A stretch of DNA of 64,000 bases from Trebouxia sp. TZW2008. Lineage: Eukaryota > Chlorophyta > Trebouxiophyceae > Trebouxiales > Trebouxiaceae. Location: positions 43,378 through 107,377 of the forward strand of contig BDIU01000104.1 in assembly GCA_002118135.1 (NCBI GenBank), given 5' to 3'. Both the position numbers and the translations under genes were made by a program. Below the pieces are notes generated by a model. It saw only the letters and a list, made by a program, of their open reading frames with translations. It was not told where the DNA came from and made no database searches. Below are positions 20,159 through 31,163 of this stretch, piece after piece; the first letter of the stretch is position 1; every line of letters begins with the position of its first letter.

Positions 20159-21292
20159 ATACAATCACGCACAGCAATGACGGGGCATATCGTGCTTGAC
20201 ATTAGGCTTGTGGGGAACAAGTGACAGCAAGTCACACACTAGCTACAAGCAGATCTAGGTCTTGCAACTATGCCTTCACTTCTTGAACTAGGCGTTTAGG
20301 AATGAACTAGGCGTTTAGACCCCATTACATTTTCCCGTTCATTCGAGACACCTTGCACAGACTGCTGCTGCATTCGAGGTCAAGGAATGACAGCTCCTGT
20401 TTCAGATGTACACTATTGTGCTTGGCAAATTGATTTTGTATGCCTGTAATACGACTGTATGAAGGCTGCATTTTTTGCATTGCAAAGTCACCGTGCTGCA
20501 TACAACTTGCATGAAGAGTGCACCACAGCATTGTTGGCTGCTGCGCTCCCTTGCCTCTTATGCACACCTCACTGGTATACCTGCAAGTGCTTTTTGTTGC
20601 AGATGGGTATCAGTCCAAGGCGTTTGGCATCAGATTAACAGAGCCTTGGGTCTCTTTGGGCCTCTACATCATCTGGCTGTAGCCATGCATGTTGGTGTGC
20701 AGATTGCTACTGTCGATCAGCAGATTGTTTATGTAGATCCAGAACGTCAGTACACGTGGACTGATATCACACTTTGTTCATTGTGAGACATCAAGTTGCA
20801 ATGTTCAAAAAATCCACATATCTTGTGACCCCAATGCTGTGGTTACAGACATAAGCAGGCACTGCAGTCATAAAGCTATGAAGCATGTTGCTTGACATAA
20901 ACAGCACCCGAATCATTGTCCCAAACAAATGAGCTCATGCAAAAGCAGACGTACAAAAATTGTTCCCCCACCATCAACACAATTAGATCAATCAGAAACA
21001 CTGCAATGTGGCAACCACATCGATGCATATATACTCCTGGCTGTAATGGCCCATTGGCTGAAGGTTTGGTCATGGCAAACAGGATATCGTCTCTACTGTA
21101 TTATCATCATCACTCACTTACTTTACTTCTTGGGGACTGTTATGATCAGCTGCAGCTCGACTTGCATGCTGCTAATGCATTCCAATGGCCTCACCTTGTT
21201 ACTAGCAGAATGGACAGCAGAAAAACGAGTGAGATCTGTGGCTGAGTTTGCATTTTGCAACTATCCTGTAGCGTTCATCCCACGTAGCAAGA
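20159..21292. other. Convergent 3' region between eS27 and the TKL kinase
   Basis: This 1.1-kb stretch lies between two stop codons facing each other. At 20603-20680 (plus strand) an acceptor TTGTTGCAG is followed by a short open frame with a hydrophobic end (WVSLGLYIIW then stop). It could be the last exon of a small membrane protein, but I found no convincing earlier exon. Confidence 0.3.
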
Positions 21293-24200
21293 CTATACGT
21301 CGACGTCCAGTGCATCAACCAGACGCAGAACTTCATCAAACTTTGGTCGTTCATCAGATTCAGCAGACATACATCTGGTGCCCAGTTCCTGCAGAATGTC
21401 ACAGCAATCCTAGTGTCAAGACTGCACAGGTTGCATGCTTCACCCAACTTTGATCTTCTGCTGGCACAGAGAGACAAAGTCAAGATGGATCATACAAGGC
21501 AAGCAAGATGACAACAAACTGCATCATGTTCAACCTGCACAGCATGAGCCAGCTTGTCATGCTGCAAGCTGCACCAGTTCAGGCTGTATACATGGCAACC
21601 AAATACTTCATCATCGAGCAGACAAAACCAATGTGTGTGCTACAAACTGCTGAGGGAACCTGCAAGGCTTACTTGTAGTTGTGGTGGAGTGTCAACAGGG
21701 AATTGCAGCTTCTTCTTGCGTTGCGTCAAGTGAAAGATGATCTGCATTTGCCCTAGCCCACTCCAGGGTCTGTCCCCTGTGTACATTTCCCATAGCAGCA
21801 CTCCAAAAGCGTACACATCAGCTGACTTGCTGAGCCGTCCTGTCACAACAGAGGGTTTCAGAAATTTTGACATGATGGTGTCAAGCTCATGGGCCAGAAG
21901 CATATGTATCGACTGACTTGCAGAGCCAATCTGTCAACACACACAAATCTGCAAAAGAGCTCACATGAAGATATCAAGCTATCGCCTGATGGGGCCAGAC
22001 ACACATTTCCACAAGAATGCTTGCCTTGCAGTCAACAGGTAATGACTTGACAAGTCAGGTCGAATGCAACAGACATGCATTTGCTGTCAACACAGAGGGA
22101 CACAGCAGTAAGGAAGATGAGCAGCATCTGCTTAGGGTGCCAAATAAGTGGCTAGATGAAACATCTGTTGCTTGCCGGTGGTCAGCAGCTCTGGATCCAT
22201 ATGGGTGACAGTGCCATATGTGCCAGTGTCAATAGGCTCAAAATCTAGCGCTCATCTCAGCTCAGGCATACAGTTGTTTGCAATCACAAGACACCGTCAA
22301 ACAGCGGCTGCTTAGCGTGTGAAGCACTTACCTCTGGTCAGCAGCTCTGGAGGCATGTGGCTGACAGTGCCGTGTGTGTCAGTGTCAACAGGCTCAGAGC
22401 CTAACGTGCGGCTGAGGCGTACACTTATTTGCATATGACAAGGATACCAAGGAAACACAGACCAAGGTGTATAACAAGGACACCAACAATAAGGAGACCA
22501 ACGACAAGGACACTAATGAAACACAACTGCCTACAGGTGATTGATTGGATGAATGCTTACCAGTGGTCAGCAGCTCTGGAGGCATATGAGTGACAGTGCC
22601 GTATGTGCCGGTATCAACAGGCTCAGAGCCCAGCGTCCGACTCAAACCAAAGTCTGCCACCTTTGCAGAGAAGCCACGCTCATCGGCATCACAGCTGGCT
22701 AGCAGGATGTTGCCGCCTGTCAAGTCGCCGTGCAGAAGATCTTGGCCGTGCAGATACGCCAGCGCTGCAGCTATCTCATGAGCTGTTGCCCTGCATGGCC
22801 ACATCGCGGTTGATTGATGAAGCATGCATGACTGCAGGCAAGAAAGGCATAGTGCAAAAGGTCTTTTGGCTGTGCAGATACGCCAGCGCTGCAGCTATCT
22901 CATGAGCTGTTGCCCTGCATGGCCACATCGCGGTTGATTGATGAAGCATGTATGACTGCAGGCAAGAAAGGCATGGTGCAAAAGGTCTTTTGGCTGTACA
23001 GATACACCAGCGCTGCAGCTATCTCAGGGGTACTCGCCCTGCATTTATACAAGGAACCTCGTGCTGTAAACAGTGCTACTGAAGGCAGTGTTGCTGACAG
23101 AACCAGAGCAGAAAGCAGTATTGCGCGAGGCAAAACTGTTGACCTGGTAGTCTACATGCTGTGCTTGGTGCAGCCATGCACATGATCATTTTGATCAGCG
23201 TGAAATGGAAATGGCTGCCAGTGTTCAGAAAAGACAGCAAGGGGCTGGCAGAAGCAAACATACAATGCAACATTGCTTGCCTGATAGCACGCATGTTGGG
23301 CTTGGTGCGGCCGTCAACATGACCATTCTGATCAGTGTGAAAGAATCCCCTGTCCACTGCATCTTGCAAGGAGCCCTTATCGCAGTACTCCAGCAGCAGC
23401 CAGGTTTCAAACAGCTGCTCGTCCTCTGGCTCATCTGTGCCAGGCAGGCAATACGACTGCACCAGGCACAGAATGAAGTTGCTTCTTGGGATAGTCAGTA
23501 CAACTTGTAAGCGATGAAGACTCCCTTGTCCACAGCATCCTGCAGAGAGCCCTTATTGCAGTAGTCCAGCAGCAGCCAGGTCTCAAACAGCTGCTTATCT
23601 TGCTCAGGCAGGCAATAAGACTGCATCAGCCACACTATGCATTGTCCAAGTGCATGTCAAGCAGCACACCACTTTGCCTTGTCTTGCAGCAGCACACAGA
23701 TGTTCTTTGACTTACAAGTGGGGCAAATTGTTTGTCTTCAATTGTGCTTGATGTGGAGCCGTGTAAATTTGACCAAGCAAATTGCAAACTACCTGCAGAG
23801 CCCGTGTGGCAGCTTTGTAGTGTTGCCATGGGAAAGCTGGACCTCTCAAGATTCACTTGCAAGCTACAACCTTAGTCACATCGATGCACAACTATACTGA
23901 TTAATGGGCACCTATGAGAAGGCAAAAACACGCACCTGTAGAGGCCTTGTGGCAGCTTTGTAGGTCTGAACAATGCTGAGATGTGACAGCTGCAGCATCA
24001 AGTTGGCCTTGGAACACAGCCACAGCCAGACTCACTGACTGACCACCAAATTTACTTAAACCCTGACTGACCACCAACTTAGCTTAAGCAAGGGCAGCAT
24101 CAGAGCGCAGAGATCCAGACCTGTAGAGGCCTTGTGGCACCTTTGTAGGTTTGCACAATGTTGCGATGTGACAGCTGCAGCAGCAGGTTGCCCGTGACAA

Positions 24201-27200
24201 TACAGCCAAGCCAAAATCACTGACTGACAAGATTACCTGTGCAGGGCAAACCAACAGTATGTGGATACATGGCTGCAAAGGCCGTGTGGCAGCTTTGCAG
24301 GTCTGCACAATGTTGGGTTGTGACAGCTGCAGCATAAACATGCCCTCAACACCGCCTGCCTGCTGATGCTGATTCCACTGCATTGTGATCAAACAAGCAA
24401 GGTACATCAGATGCACAAAATCACATACCTGCAAAGGCCTTGTGGCAGCTTTGTAGGTCTGAACATTGTCGAGATGTGACTGCTGCAGCATCAAGCTGCC
24501 CTAGACAACACAGCCAAGCCAAACTCACTGACTGACAACTAAAGTTGAGCAGGGCAACAGTAAGTAGATACATACCTGTAGAGGCCTTGTGGCAGCTTTG
24601 TAGGTCTGCACAATGTTGGGATGTGACAGCTGCAGCGTCAGAATGCCCTCAACACCTCCTACTTGCTGATGCTGATTCCGGGAGTTTCTGGAGCGAGACC
24701 GTCTGACGCTCTGCAGCTCAACAGGTTTCTGCTCTGGCACCCTGGCCACCACCGGTTTTGTGTTGCCGCCACCAATAGCAGCAGGAGGCGGAGGACCTGA
24801 ATGCTGTATGATCTGCAGCCATTGAGAGCAATTAGACTGTGTCAACTAGGGATGTTGGACAAAGCCTTCTGGCTTACACCTGGCATGCATGCTGGAAAGC
24901 TGTAATGGTGACAGAGCCCTCAAGGCTGTATGCTCTCCAGCCTAACAGGACTCTGCTCTGGCATCCTGGCATCCTGGCCACCACCGGTTTGGTGTTGCCG
25001 CCACCAATAGCAGCAGGAGGCGGAGGGCCCTGAATGCTGTATGATCTGCAGCCATCAAGACGAATCAGTTGAAACTTTCAGCGCTGCACTTAGCACCAAT
25101 GCTGAATGCTGAAAAGACATCATTCTGACAAGGCTCTCAAAGCTGCATGTTGTGTGGCTCAACAGGCTTCTGCTCTGGTACCCTGGCCACCAGTGCTTTT
25201 GTGTTGCCGCCACCAACAGCAGCAGGAGGCGGAGGGAGGGCCTGAATACTGTATGATCTGCAGCGAAGAAGACAATCTAGATCAGAAGGATACGTGCTGA
25301 AAGAGCCCATGTTGTAAAGACATGATTGCATTGAAGGAAGTGATATAAGAGGTATGATTTCCAGCATTCAAGAAACACCAGATGCAGGCTTCTGCTACAA
25401 CTGTGTACCATTCCTGCCACCTGTCAACACACATATGTTGATCATCGTCGCCCATCAACATTGTCAGTCTTACCACTATTGGTATCATTGCCATTGTTGT
25501 AACAGCAGCTTGTGTCACAAGTGCTATCTCTGTAACATATTCGCAGTCAATTCCAGTGCCATACACTGCATGCCTCATCTGGAGTATAACAGTCATGATT
25601 TGACTGCAGCAGCTGCACTACATAAACTTGTAAAGTGTGCTCACCTTGACAGCGACAGCAGCTCCATTCCAAAGACCCCTATACACTTTGCCAAAGCCTC
25701 CTTGGCCCAGCAGGGGCCCCAGCTGCACATCTTGGAAGGTCTCCCTCTGGACCCCCTCAATACCCCCATCCATCTCCACCCCCCTGAAAGCATCAGACAG
25801 TTTGAGGCCTCCTTGTCCAAGCATGTCAACTGCTGGTTTACGAAATGAATGACAGTACAGCAAAATGTGCTTACGGGCGAAAGCTCCAAATCGAAGCCCT
25901 CAACGTCCAGTAAATTGCTGGTGCCCGCAGCAGACATACGGCATGCTTGTTGGGTGTGATAAGCATGCAGAGCCCTTTGCTTCATGCTGAATGTCACAGC
26001 CTCATACAAAGATGCTTAAGTCATGAGCTTCTGGTTGAGGAGACTCTGTGTTGAAATTGTGCAAGCCATGCTCAGACAGAGCATCTGGGTTTATGCATTG
26101 CCCACCACAAAGCAACTCACTGTCCATCTGGTCCTTCCCTTCTGAACAGTCATAAACGACCAATGCCCAGCTCCTCCGTACTCGCAAGCAACCTGCCCCA
26201 GCAGCCCAACCAGGGGGGTCTCTAAGTTGATGTGCTCTGTGGCTTCTGTTTAAGTGCACTATGAGCGAGACTCAAGCAGTAACAGCAGCAGCAAAGCAAG
26301 ACTAAGTAAGCGCAGGGTGACTTCTGATTTTTGCATGTTGAACATCAACCGTCCTTGTCGTCACGCTGAGAACAAGCTTGGCCTGGCAGGATAGGACTTG
26401 GGCCACACACACCTAGCACATGTGCTGGAAAGTGTAGCCATTTATTGTCATTATTATTATTATCAGGGTGACTTACTGTCCGTCTGGCTCTTCCCCTTTC
26501 TGAGCCGTCACAAAGTACAAATGCCCTGCCTCGCCATTCTTCCAAGTGACCTGCCCCGGTACCCCAACCAGGGGGGTCTTGGAATTAATGTGCTCTGTGG
26601 CTGCTGTCTTAAAGTGCGCTATGATAAGGCTGCGTGTGTTGGCGCTTGTGGGTCTGTTTCGGTAGAGGTGCAATGTGAAGGAAAGCCTCTTGGCTATAGC
26701 TGCTTGACACTCTGTCAGCACTTGATCCTGCACACCAGGTGATTGCTCTGATCTGCAGGTATCAGTCTGCTGGAAGGCTGGGACATCTTGCAACGTAACA
26801 CGCCACATCACAGCATTTCTGCATCATGTCAGCTGCACTGATATTATTTACCTGAGATTTCCAGCCAAGGGCTGGACACTAAGTACTTGCAAGTAGCTTG
26901 TGAGCCAAAGTCAGCCATCTACAGTCCACCAGGTGTCTGTAGCATAAGACATTGTCTCAAGGCATGGGCACAACAAACTTGTATGGTTGCCCACCTTTGC
27001 ATGGCATGCAGTACTGACCTGTGTCTGTCCAGCAGGTGAGAACAGGTGCCACAGCGTGCCATGTGACGCCTCGCCCCTAGTCATGCATGTAATGAACAGC
27101 CAGACAATACCCTTTTGAGACACACACGCATAAGGCATGCATGCAAGTGCACTGACCTGTGTCTGTCCAGCAGGTGAGAATAGGTGCCACAGCTTGCCAT

Positions 27201-29560
27201 GTGACACCTCGCCCCTAGTCATGCCTGTGATGCGCAGCCAAGCCTCGTTCTGAAACAGGATGTTCCACTCTGGGGTGGATGTGTCCACCAGCAGAATGCC
27301 TTCAGTCTCTGCTTGTAGTGACCGCTCTAGGCCTGCCACTTGCTCGAAGCTTCTTCTTTCAGCCGCCTGGGAGCAAGGGCACATTTCAGATTCCGTGCTA
27401 TGTATTGTTGCATATCTAATCAGGGCATTGTGCAACAGTAGTGTTAAAACAGACTTGAATGATTGCTGTACAGCAATTTCTCTTGAGTGCTGGCGTTGGA
27501 CTCAAAGTAGAATGCTGCAGCACGATACTGGCTTGCAAGTTATGACAGCTGTGAGCAATGCTGCAGCGCTTGAGCAAGCTGGTTGCACCATGGCATCAGA
27601 TGATAGCTGTCTGCAACTGGGCAACATTGGGCAGTAATCACGCCAAAATTTGAGATCCTTTCACGTTCCGTATTCAGTGTACATGGTGCAGGCTAGCACA
27701 GAACCAAACTGGCCGGAAAGCTGATTGCTCCAGTACCTACCGAGCTTGGCCTGCTCTGCCTGTCTAGCATGCATTTGAAATGAATGAAACCTTGAAATGC
27801 GAACTAGATGCTGTGCAGACAGTGTGAAGATGACGCAATTTCCTTTGACACACCTGTGCTTCATCTTTCTCAATCTCACGCACTACAACTTCAGCAAAGT
27901 TGCAGAGCAGCCGGCAGTTCTCAGCATCAAAGACCCGCTGCTTGCGGTCAATGATACACCTGAAAGGCAGACACACAATTGTCAGAGCAACAGGCAGTCT
28001 TTGAGCTGGCTTTAAACGCTACACTGGAAAACCAAGATGCAACAGGACAACAACATACATCAGGCTCAAAGCGCAAGCTTGCAGTCATGTGTCCAATGTA
28101 GAATGACAAGTGTCTGATCAGCTGAGTATGTGCAAAAGTTTCACATGCAAGCAAGGTTTGATGAACTGCAACACTTGTGCAGCCAAGCAATTGCACATCA
28201 AACTCTTCAGCAGTCCCCAACCAGACGCCGGCAATGGACATGTCAGCTGTAAGTATTGTCATTATGCAGCATATGCATCAGCCTTGCTGGCTGGCTGACA
28301 GCATTTTGAAAGTCTTTTCTCACTTGTAGGCACATGCGGCTCCTAAACTCAGCTGATGCTGGAGTTTCAGCATGCAGCACTGCAAGTAAGGAACAGGTCA
28401 AATGTCATGCAGGAGATAGTTGGAGCTCACAATGAGCCCAGGCGGTGACCCTGGGTGGTGACTAAGGGCGCCCCAGCATAGAAGCGTATGAAGGGGTCGT
28501 TCAGCACCAGCGGATTGTTCTGAAACCTGCATTAATTGACTCAATGAGTCTCATTGCTTATGGCAAAGCCACGCTGTTCCCAGCATAACGACAAGACCTT
28601 GACTTAGGGTGAAAAAGGCCATGCACTGTACTAGCTATGCCTGCCTTCCTGCCGTGGCTTTCACTAAACTTGTGCAGGGCGCTGTCAAAATCTATCTCCC
28701 ACAAGCACACAATGCCGCACAGTCTGCAAATAAACTATGCTAAAATGAAGCTGTGTACACTTGGCGCAGGACATGCCCCCAGTCTACCCAGCTCTATGAT
28801 AGCATGATTCATTTGTACGCTGTGAGGCATTGTGTGTTTGTGGGCCTCCAACCGCTCACCACTTGTGAAGTCAATTTATGCAGACAAGCTGCAATGTGCT
28901 GATGCATTGTTGACAGCATGTGGACACAAGCTGACATATAAAGTGCCACTTGACAAGCGATGGTGAAGGGATAAAGCTCCAAATACACGCTTCCGGGTGA
29001 CATATATATTCACCACAATGTATTGCAAGGAAAGAGCAAGGTCGAAATGACACAAAGCTGTGTATATACAGGTTTCAGGATGAATGTATATTGAGAAAAA
29101 CACACCTGACATCCTCAGTGGCGTCTGGCACAACTAAGACCTCAGGATTCTTGGGCACTAGTGTCCAGGCACAGAAGGATGACTTCCTGTCTGTTTGGCT
29201 GCAGGCTAAGCCAACACAGGACTTGAACCATTGCCTGTCTGTGTCAATGAGGGACACAATGGCAATGGGAACATCAAATATGGAGCACACGAGATCTGTG
29301 ACGTCATCAAATCGCTGCTCATGTGCTGTGTCAAGAACGCCTAGGTGCTTGAGTGCGCTGAGGCGCGCATCTTCATCATATGACAGTGGCGCTGCTTGAT
29401 GCACAGCCTTTGTGGAAAGTGGAAAGCCTTCAACAAGTTTGTATGAGTCCTTTCTGGCAAGGTTGTACTGTTCCTCGTCTGTTCTTAGGTGTTCAGCTGC
29501 TGGATCTGTATACTGGTTGAATCCTTGTTGCTTTGGCTGCTCGCCCATGTCCTGCAGCAC
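21293..29560 (-). CDS. GAF-PAS-TKL (Raf-like) protein kinase, about 760 aa
   Basis: This is a likely cytosolic sensor kinase. Exons: 29106-29560, 28431-28526, 27854-27959, 27157-27366, 26477-26727, 25875-25986, ~25645-25794, 24576-24812, 23281-23456, 22561-22790, 21673-21839 and 21293-21388. The GAF domain spans exons 1-3 ([22 protein letters not shown] to [15 protein letters not shown]), and the PAS domain exons 4-5 ([28 protein letters not shown]). The kinase has [24 protein letters not shown] (HRDL variant), DFGLSR, a PPEL activation-segment end and DERPKF. A Pro/Gly/Asn-rich insert follows the VAVK strand. All joins are phase-consistent except exon 6 to 7, where no AG gives a simple join. 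Intron 9 uses a GC donor (ATCAG/GCAAGC). The start is at 29560 or the second Met at 29548. Exon choice was hard because many partial exon copies surround exons 4, 5, 8, 9 and 10. Confidence 0.85.
22160..22430 (-). repeat. Two donor-side copies of TKL kinase exon 10
   Basis: The block GGTCAGCAGCTCTGGA (plus strand) of the real exon end at 22565 recurs at 22336 and 22180, periods 229 and 156 bp. Each copy includes the region coding the [14 protein letters not shown] segment and a donor-like end. They lie downstream of the real exon in transcription order. Confidence 0.85.
22791..23060 (-). repeat. Two acceptor-side copies of TKL kinase exon 10 (124-bp ladder)
   Basis: GATACRCCAGCGCTGCAGCT lies at 22753 (real exon), 22877 and 23001, exactly 124 bp apart twice. 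Each unit carries the exon's first ~40 bp ([10 protein letters not shown]), its acceptor and intron tail. The first two units are nearly identical, so the duplication is recent. Confidence 0.9.
23150..23205 (-). repeat. Donor-side copy of TKL kinase exon 9 with a GT donor
   Basis: It corresponds to the real exon end at 23281-23335 (region of [15 protein letters not shown]). In the real exon the donor is GC (CAG/GCAAGC). In this decayed copy the matching position reads CCAG/GTCAAC. Confidence 0.6.
23505..23632 (-). repeat. Acceptor-side copy of TKL kinase exon 9 with an open frame
   Basis: The acceptor GATGCAG is followed by an uninterrupted copy of kinase subdomains IV-V ([20 protein letters not shown], then KGSLQDAV). 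It keeps the frame but lacks the downstream part and a good donor. It could be a decoy or a rarely used alternative exon. Confidence 0.7.
23790..24500 (-). repeat. Five donor-side copies of TKL kinase exon 8
   Basis: The exon end (plus-strand ACCTGTAGAGGCCTTGTGGC and following) recurs with start offsets at about 24426, 24275, 24123, 23938 and 23795, beyond the real one at 24573. Intervals are about 147, 156, 152, 185 and 143 bp. Most keep a donor-like CAG/GTAYGT or similar at the copied junction. Confidence 0.9.
24813..25265 (-). repeat. Two acceptor-side copies of TKL kinase exon 8
   Basis: CTGTATGATCTGCAGC (plus strand; acceptor plus exon start) is found at 24804 (real), 25037 and 25249, periods 233 and 212 bp. 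Each copy includes the Pro/Gly-rich insert and the [10 protein letters not shown] segment. Confidence 0.88.
26110..26240 (-). repeat. Donor-side copy of TKL kinase exon 5
   Basis: It is a diverged copy of the second half of the PAS-domain exon (real 26477-26600), offset about 357 bp downstream. It retains a GGACA/GTGAGT donor. Confidence 0.75.
26345..26450 (-). repeat. Interspersed repeat family R1, copy 3
   Basis: This is the reverse-complement match to the copies at 1111-1198 and 1695-1770 over about 80-90 bp (TCCAGCACATGTGCTAGGTG and flanks). It is followed on the plus strand by an (ATT)n tract at about 26447-26462. It lies in an intron of the TKL kinase gene. Confidence 0.7.
27013..27095 (-). 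repeat. Donor-side copy of TKL kinase exon 4
   Basis: This is a copy of the PAS exon end ([15 protein letters not shown] then donor), offset 138 bp downstream of the real exon end at 27157. It is nearly identical in the last 70 bp and includes the same GTCAGT-like donor context. Confidence 0.85.
28269..28301 (+). repeat. Short hairpin repeat R3, TKL intron copy
   Basis: ATCAGCCTTGCTGGCTGGCT matches the core of the copies at 8421 and 18041 with one change, and lies in an intron between GAF exons 2 and 3. Confidence 0.45.
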
Positions 29561-31163
29561 ATGCAGCAGTGCTGAACTCGAGACATGTGTTGGTCAACTG
29601 CGTGAGAGCTTGAAAGTTCAAAGGCAGGGGGGTTGGGTTAGGTCAACAACAGGGCAAGGGAAAACGGCAGCAAACGACTTCGCTCGCGTGAGGAGGGAGG
29701 GAAAAGGGGGCGCGGATCATGCCTTGCTACCGAGTGCTCAACGTCGCAGACTGTCACGGCCTGTCGTCACGGCAGACAACCTGTTACACAGAATATGTCA
29801 ACCTGGCGAGATCAGCAGTTATGCTCACGTCAAACTTGATGTCGTCCCTGCGCTTCCGGAACGGCAGCTTGCTCAAGTAGAAGCCAACGCAGGAGCATCG
29901 TTGAGCCGCCCCCATTCAACATAGCGTGCACAGCAACTCCAAGTGTAAGTGCAGTGCAAACGACAGCCAGTGAGGACGGTCGTAAGTGGTCGCACCCATG
30001 AGGCAAAAACGCCAAGCATGCAGTGATGCACAGCTGCCTTTCCTCGTCGAAGGTTACTGCATCGTTACGCCAACGTGATGTGCTCAATTGTGCATTCAAA
30101 CCTTGATCAGGTACACTGTGGCACGTCGGGACGCCATCCTGTACGAAACACCTCACATGGCATCCTCACGTGCCTTACATTAGCGTACACTTGGCAACAG
30201 CATGCTGTGCCTTCTTGCTCCTCCGAGACCACAATGCGCGAAGTTTTGATGCGAAAGCGGACCACAACTTCATGTGCAAGGTGCAGTGATTACGATGTAT
30301 CACACAGGCATTCGTAGCAGCAGCGTGGCATCCATGCGGTGTCCCTGCGCTGTCAAGCTGTCAGGCTTGTTTTACAAATGCTGCTACCTTCAAGTTGGAG
30401 ATCATTTGTCAGTGTCACGATACTTCACGCCTTTCCTCCAACATCTTCATGCGCAGACATCATACCTAAGGAGACCCTTTGCTTGTGAGCAAGACCCTCA
30501 TGGACTCGATGCTGCCAGCTTCCTAAAGAGAATCCAATGCAAAAAGACTTGCATGTTGACGATTGCTCAATGCTCGTTTCTTCTCAGAGTGACTCTTCTA
30601 ATGGCGCTTGAAAAGCAGTCAAAATTGGGCAATACTGAAGCAGGGCAGCTTTGGCTTGTAACTCAGCCATTTGCAGCGCCTGTTCATCTATCCAACTGCA
30701 GTTGCAACTGCAATAACTACTAAAAACAATGATTGCGCAAGTGCATCCGCGCCAGCATTAAACGATGTTTGTTTTCAGAAGAATTTCCAGCCATCTGAGA
30801 CTGTGCATGCTGCCAGTTGCCTCTCACAGCTTCCTAGACCATGGCATGGAGCTCGTGCTGCTGCGCTGAGCCATTTTATGGTCATTGCGGCAGATGGCCA
30901 TGCATGAGTTGGTCAGATGCCAACATTCTGGCTCAGATTTGCTGGTCAACGCACCGGGATTCGAACTGACTGGGGACAATCTGGCACAACAGTACAGCCA
31001 AAATTGCTCCAGTATTGCAGATACGCTACGACCTGTGCCAGCGCTGATATGTCTCGTGTCGTGATCTTCGCTAAATCAAGACTGCTTCTGCTGACATTGA
31101 CAAGGTCGTGAACTCTCAGAGGCAGTCGCCGAGCAGCCAGGGGGCAGGTTTGCGAAACTGCCT
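29561..31163. other. Divergent promoter region and unassigned sequence
   Basis: About 1.6 kb separate the divergent starts of the TKL kinase (29560, minus) and the SnRK2-like kinase (31164, plus). A short plus-strand open stretch beginning ATGCGCGAAG at 30232 with a possible donor, and open stretches at 30395-30600 and 30780-30907 with AG acceptors, could form a small gene. I could not join them in frame and recognise no motif. Confidence 0.35.

Noticed and set aside
20475..20786. Plus-strand open frame after eS27
   Set aside because: A single terminal-exon-like piece with an acceptor but no upstream exons or recognisable family. Overlapping frames differ at the acceptor.
30940..31040. Possible minus-strand tRNA (B-box-like AGTTCGAATCC near 30960)
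   Set aside because: The T-stem does not pair, no matching 5' acceptor stem is found, and the A-box is poor.
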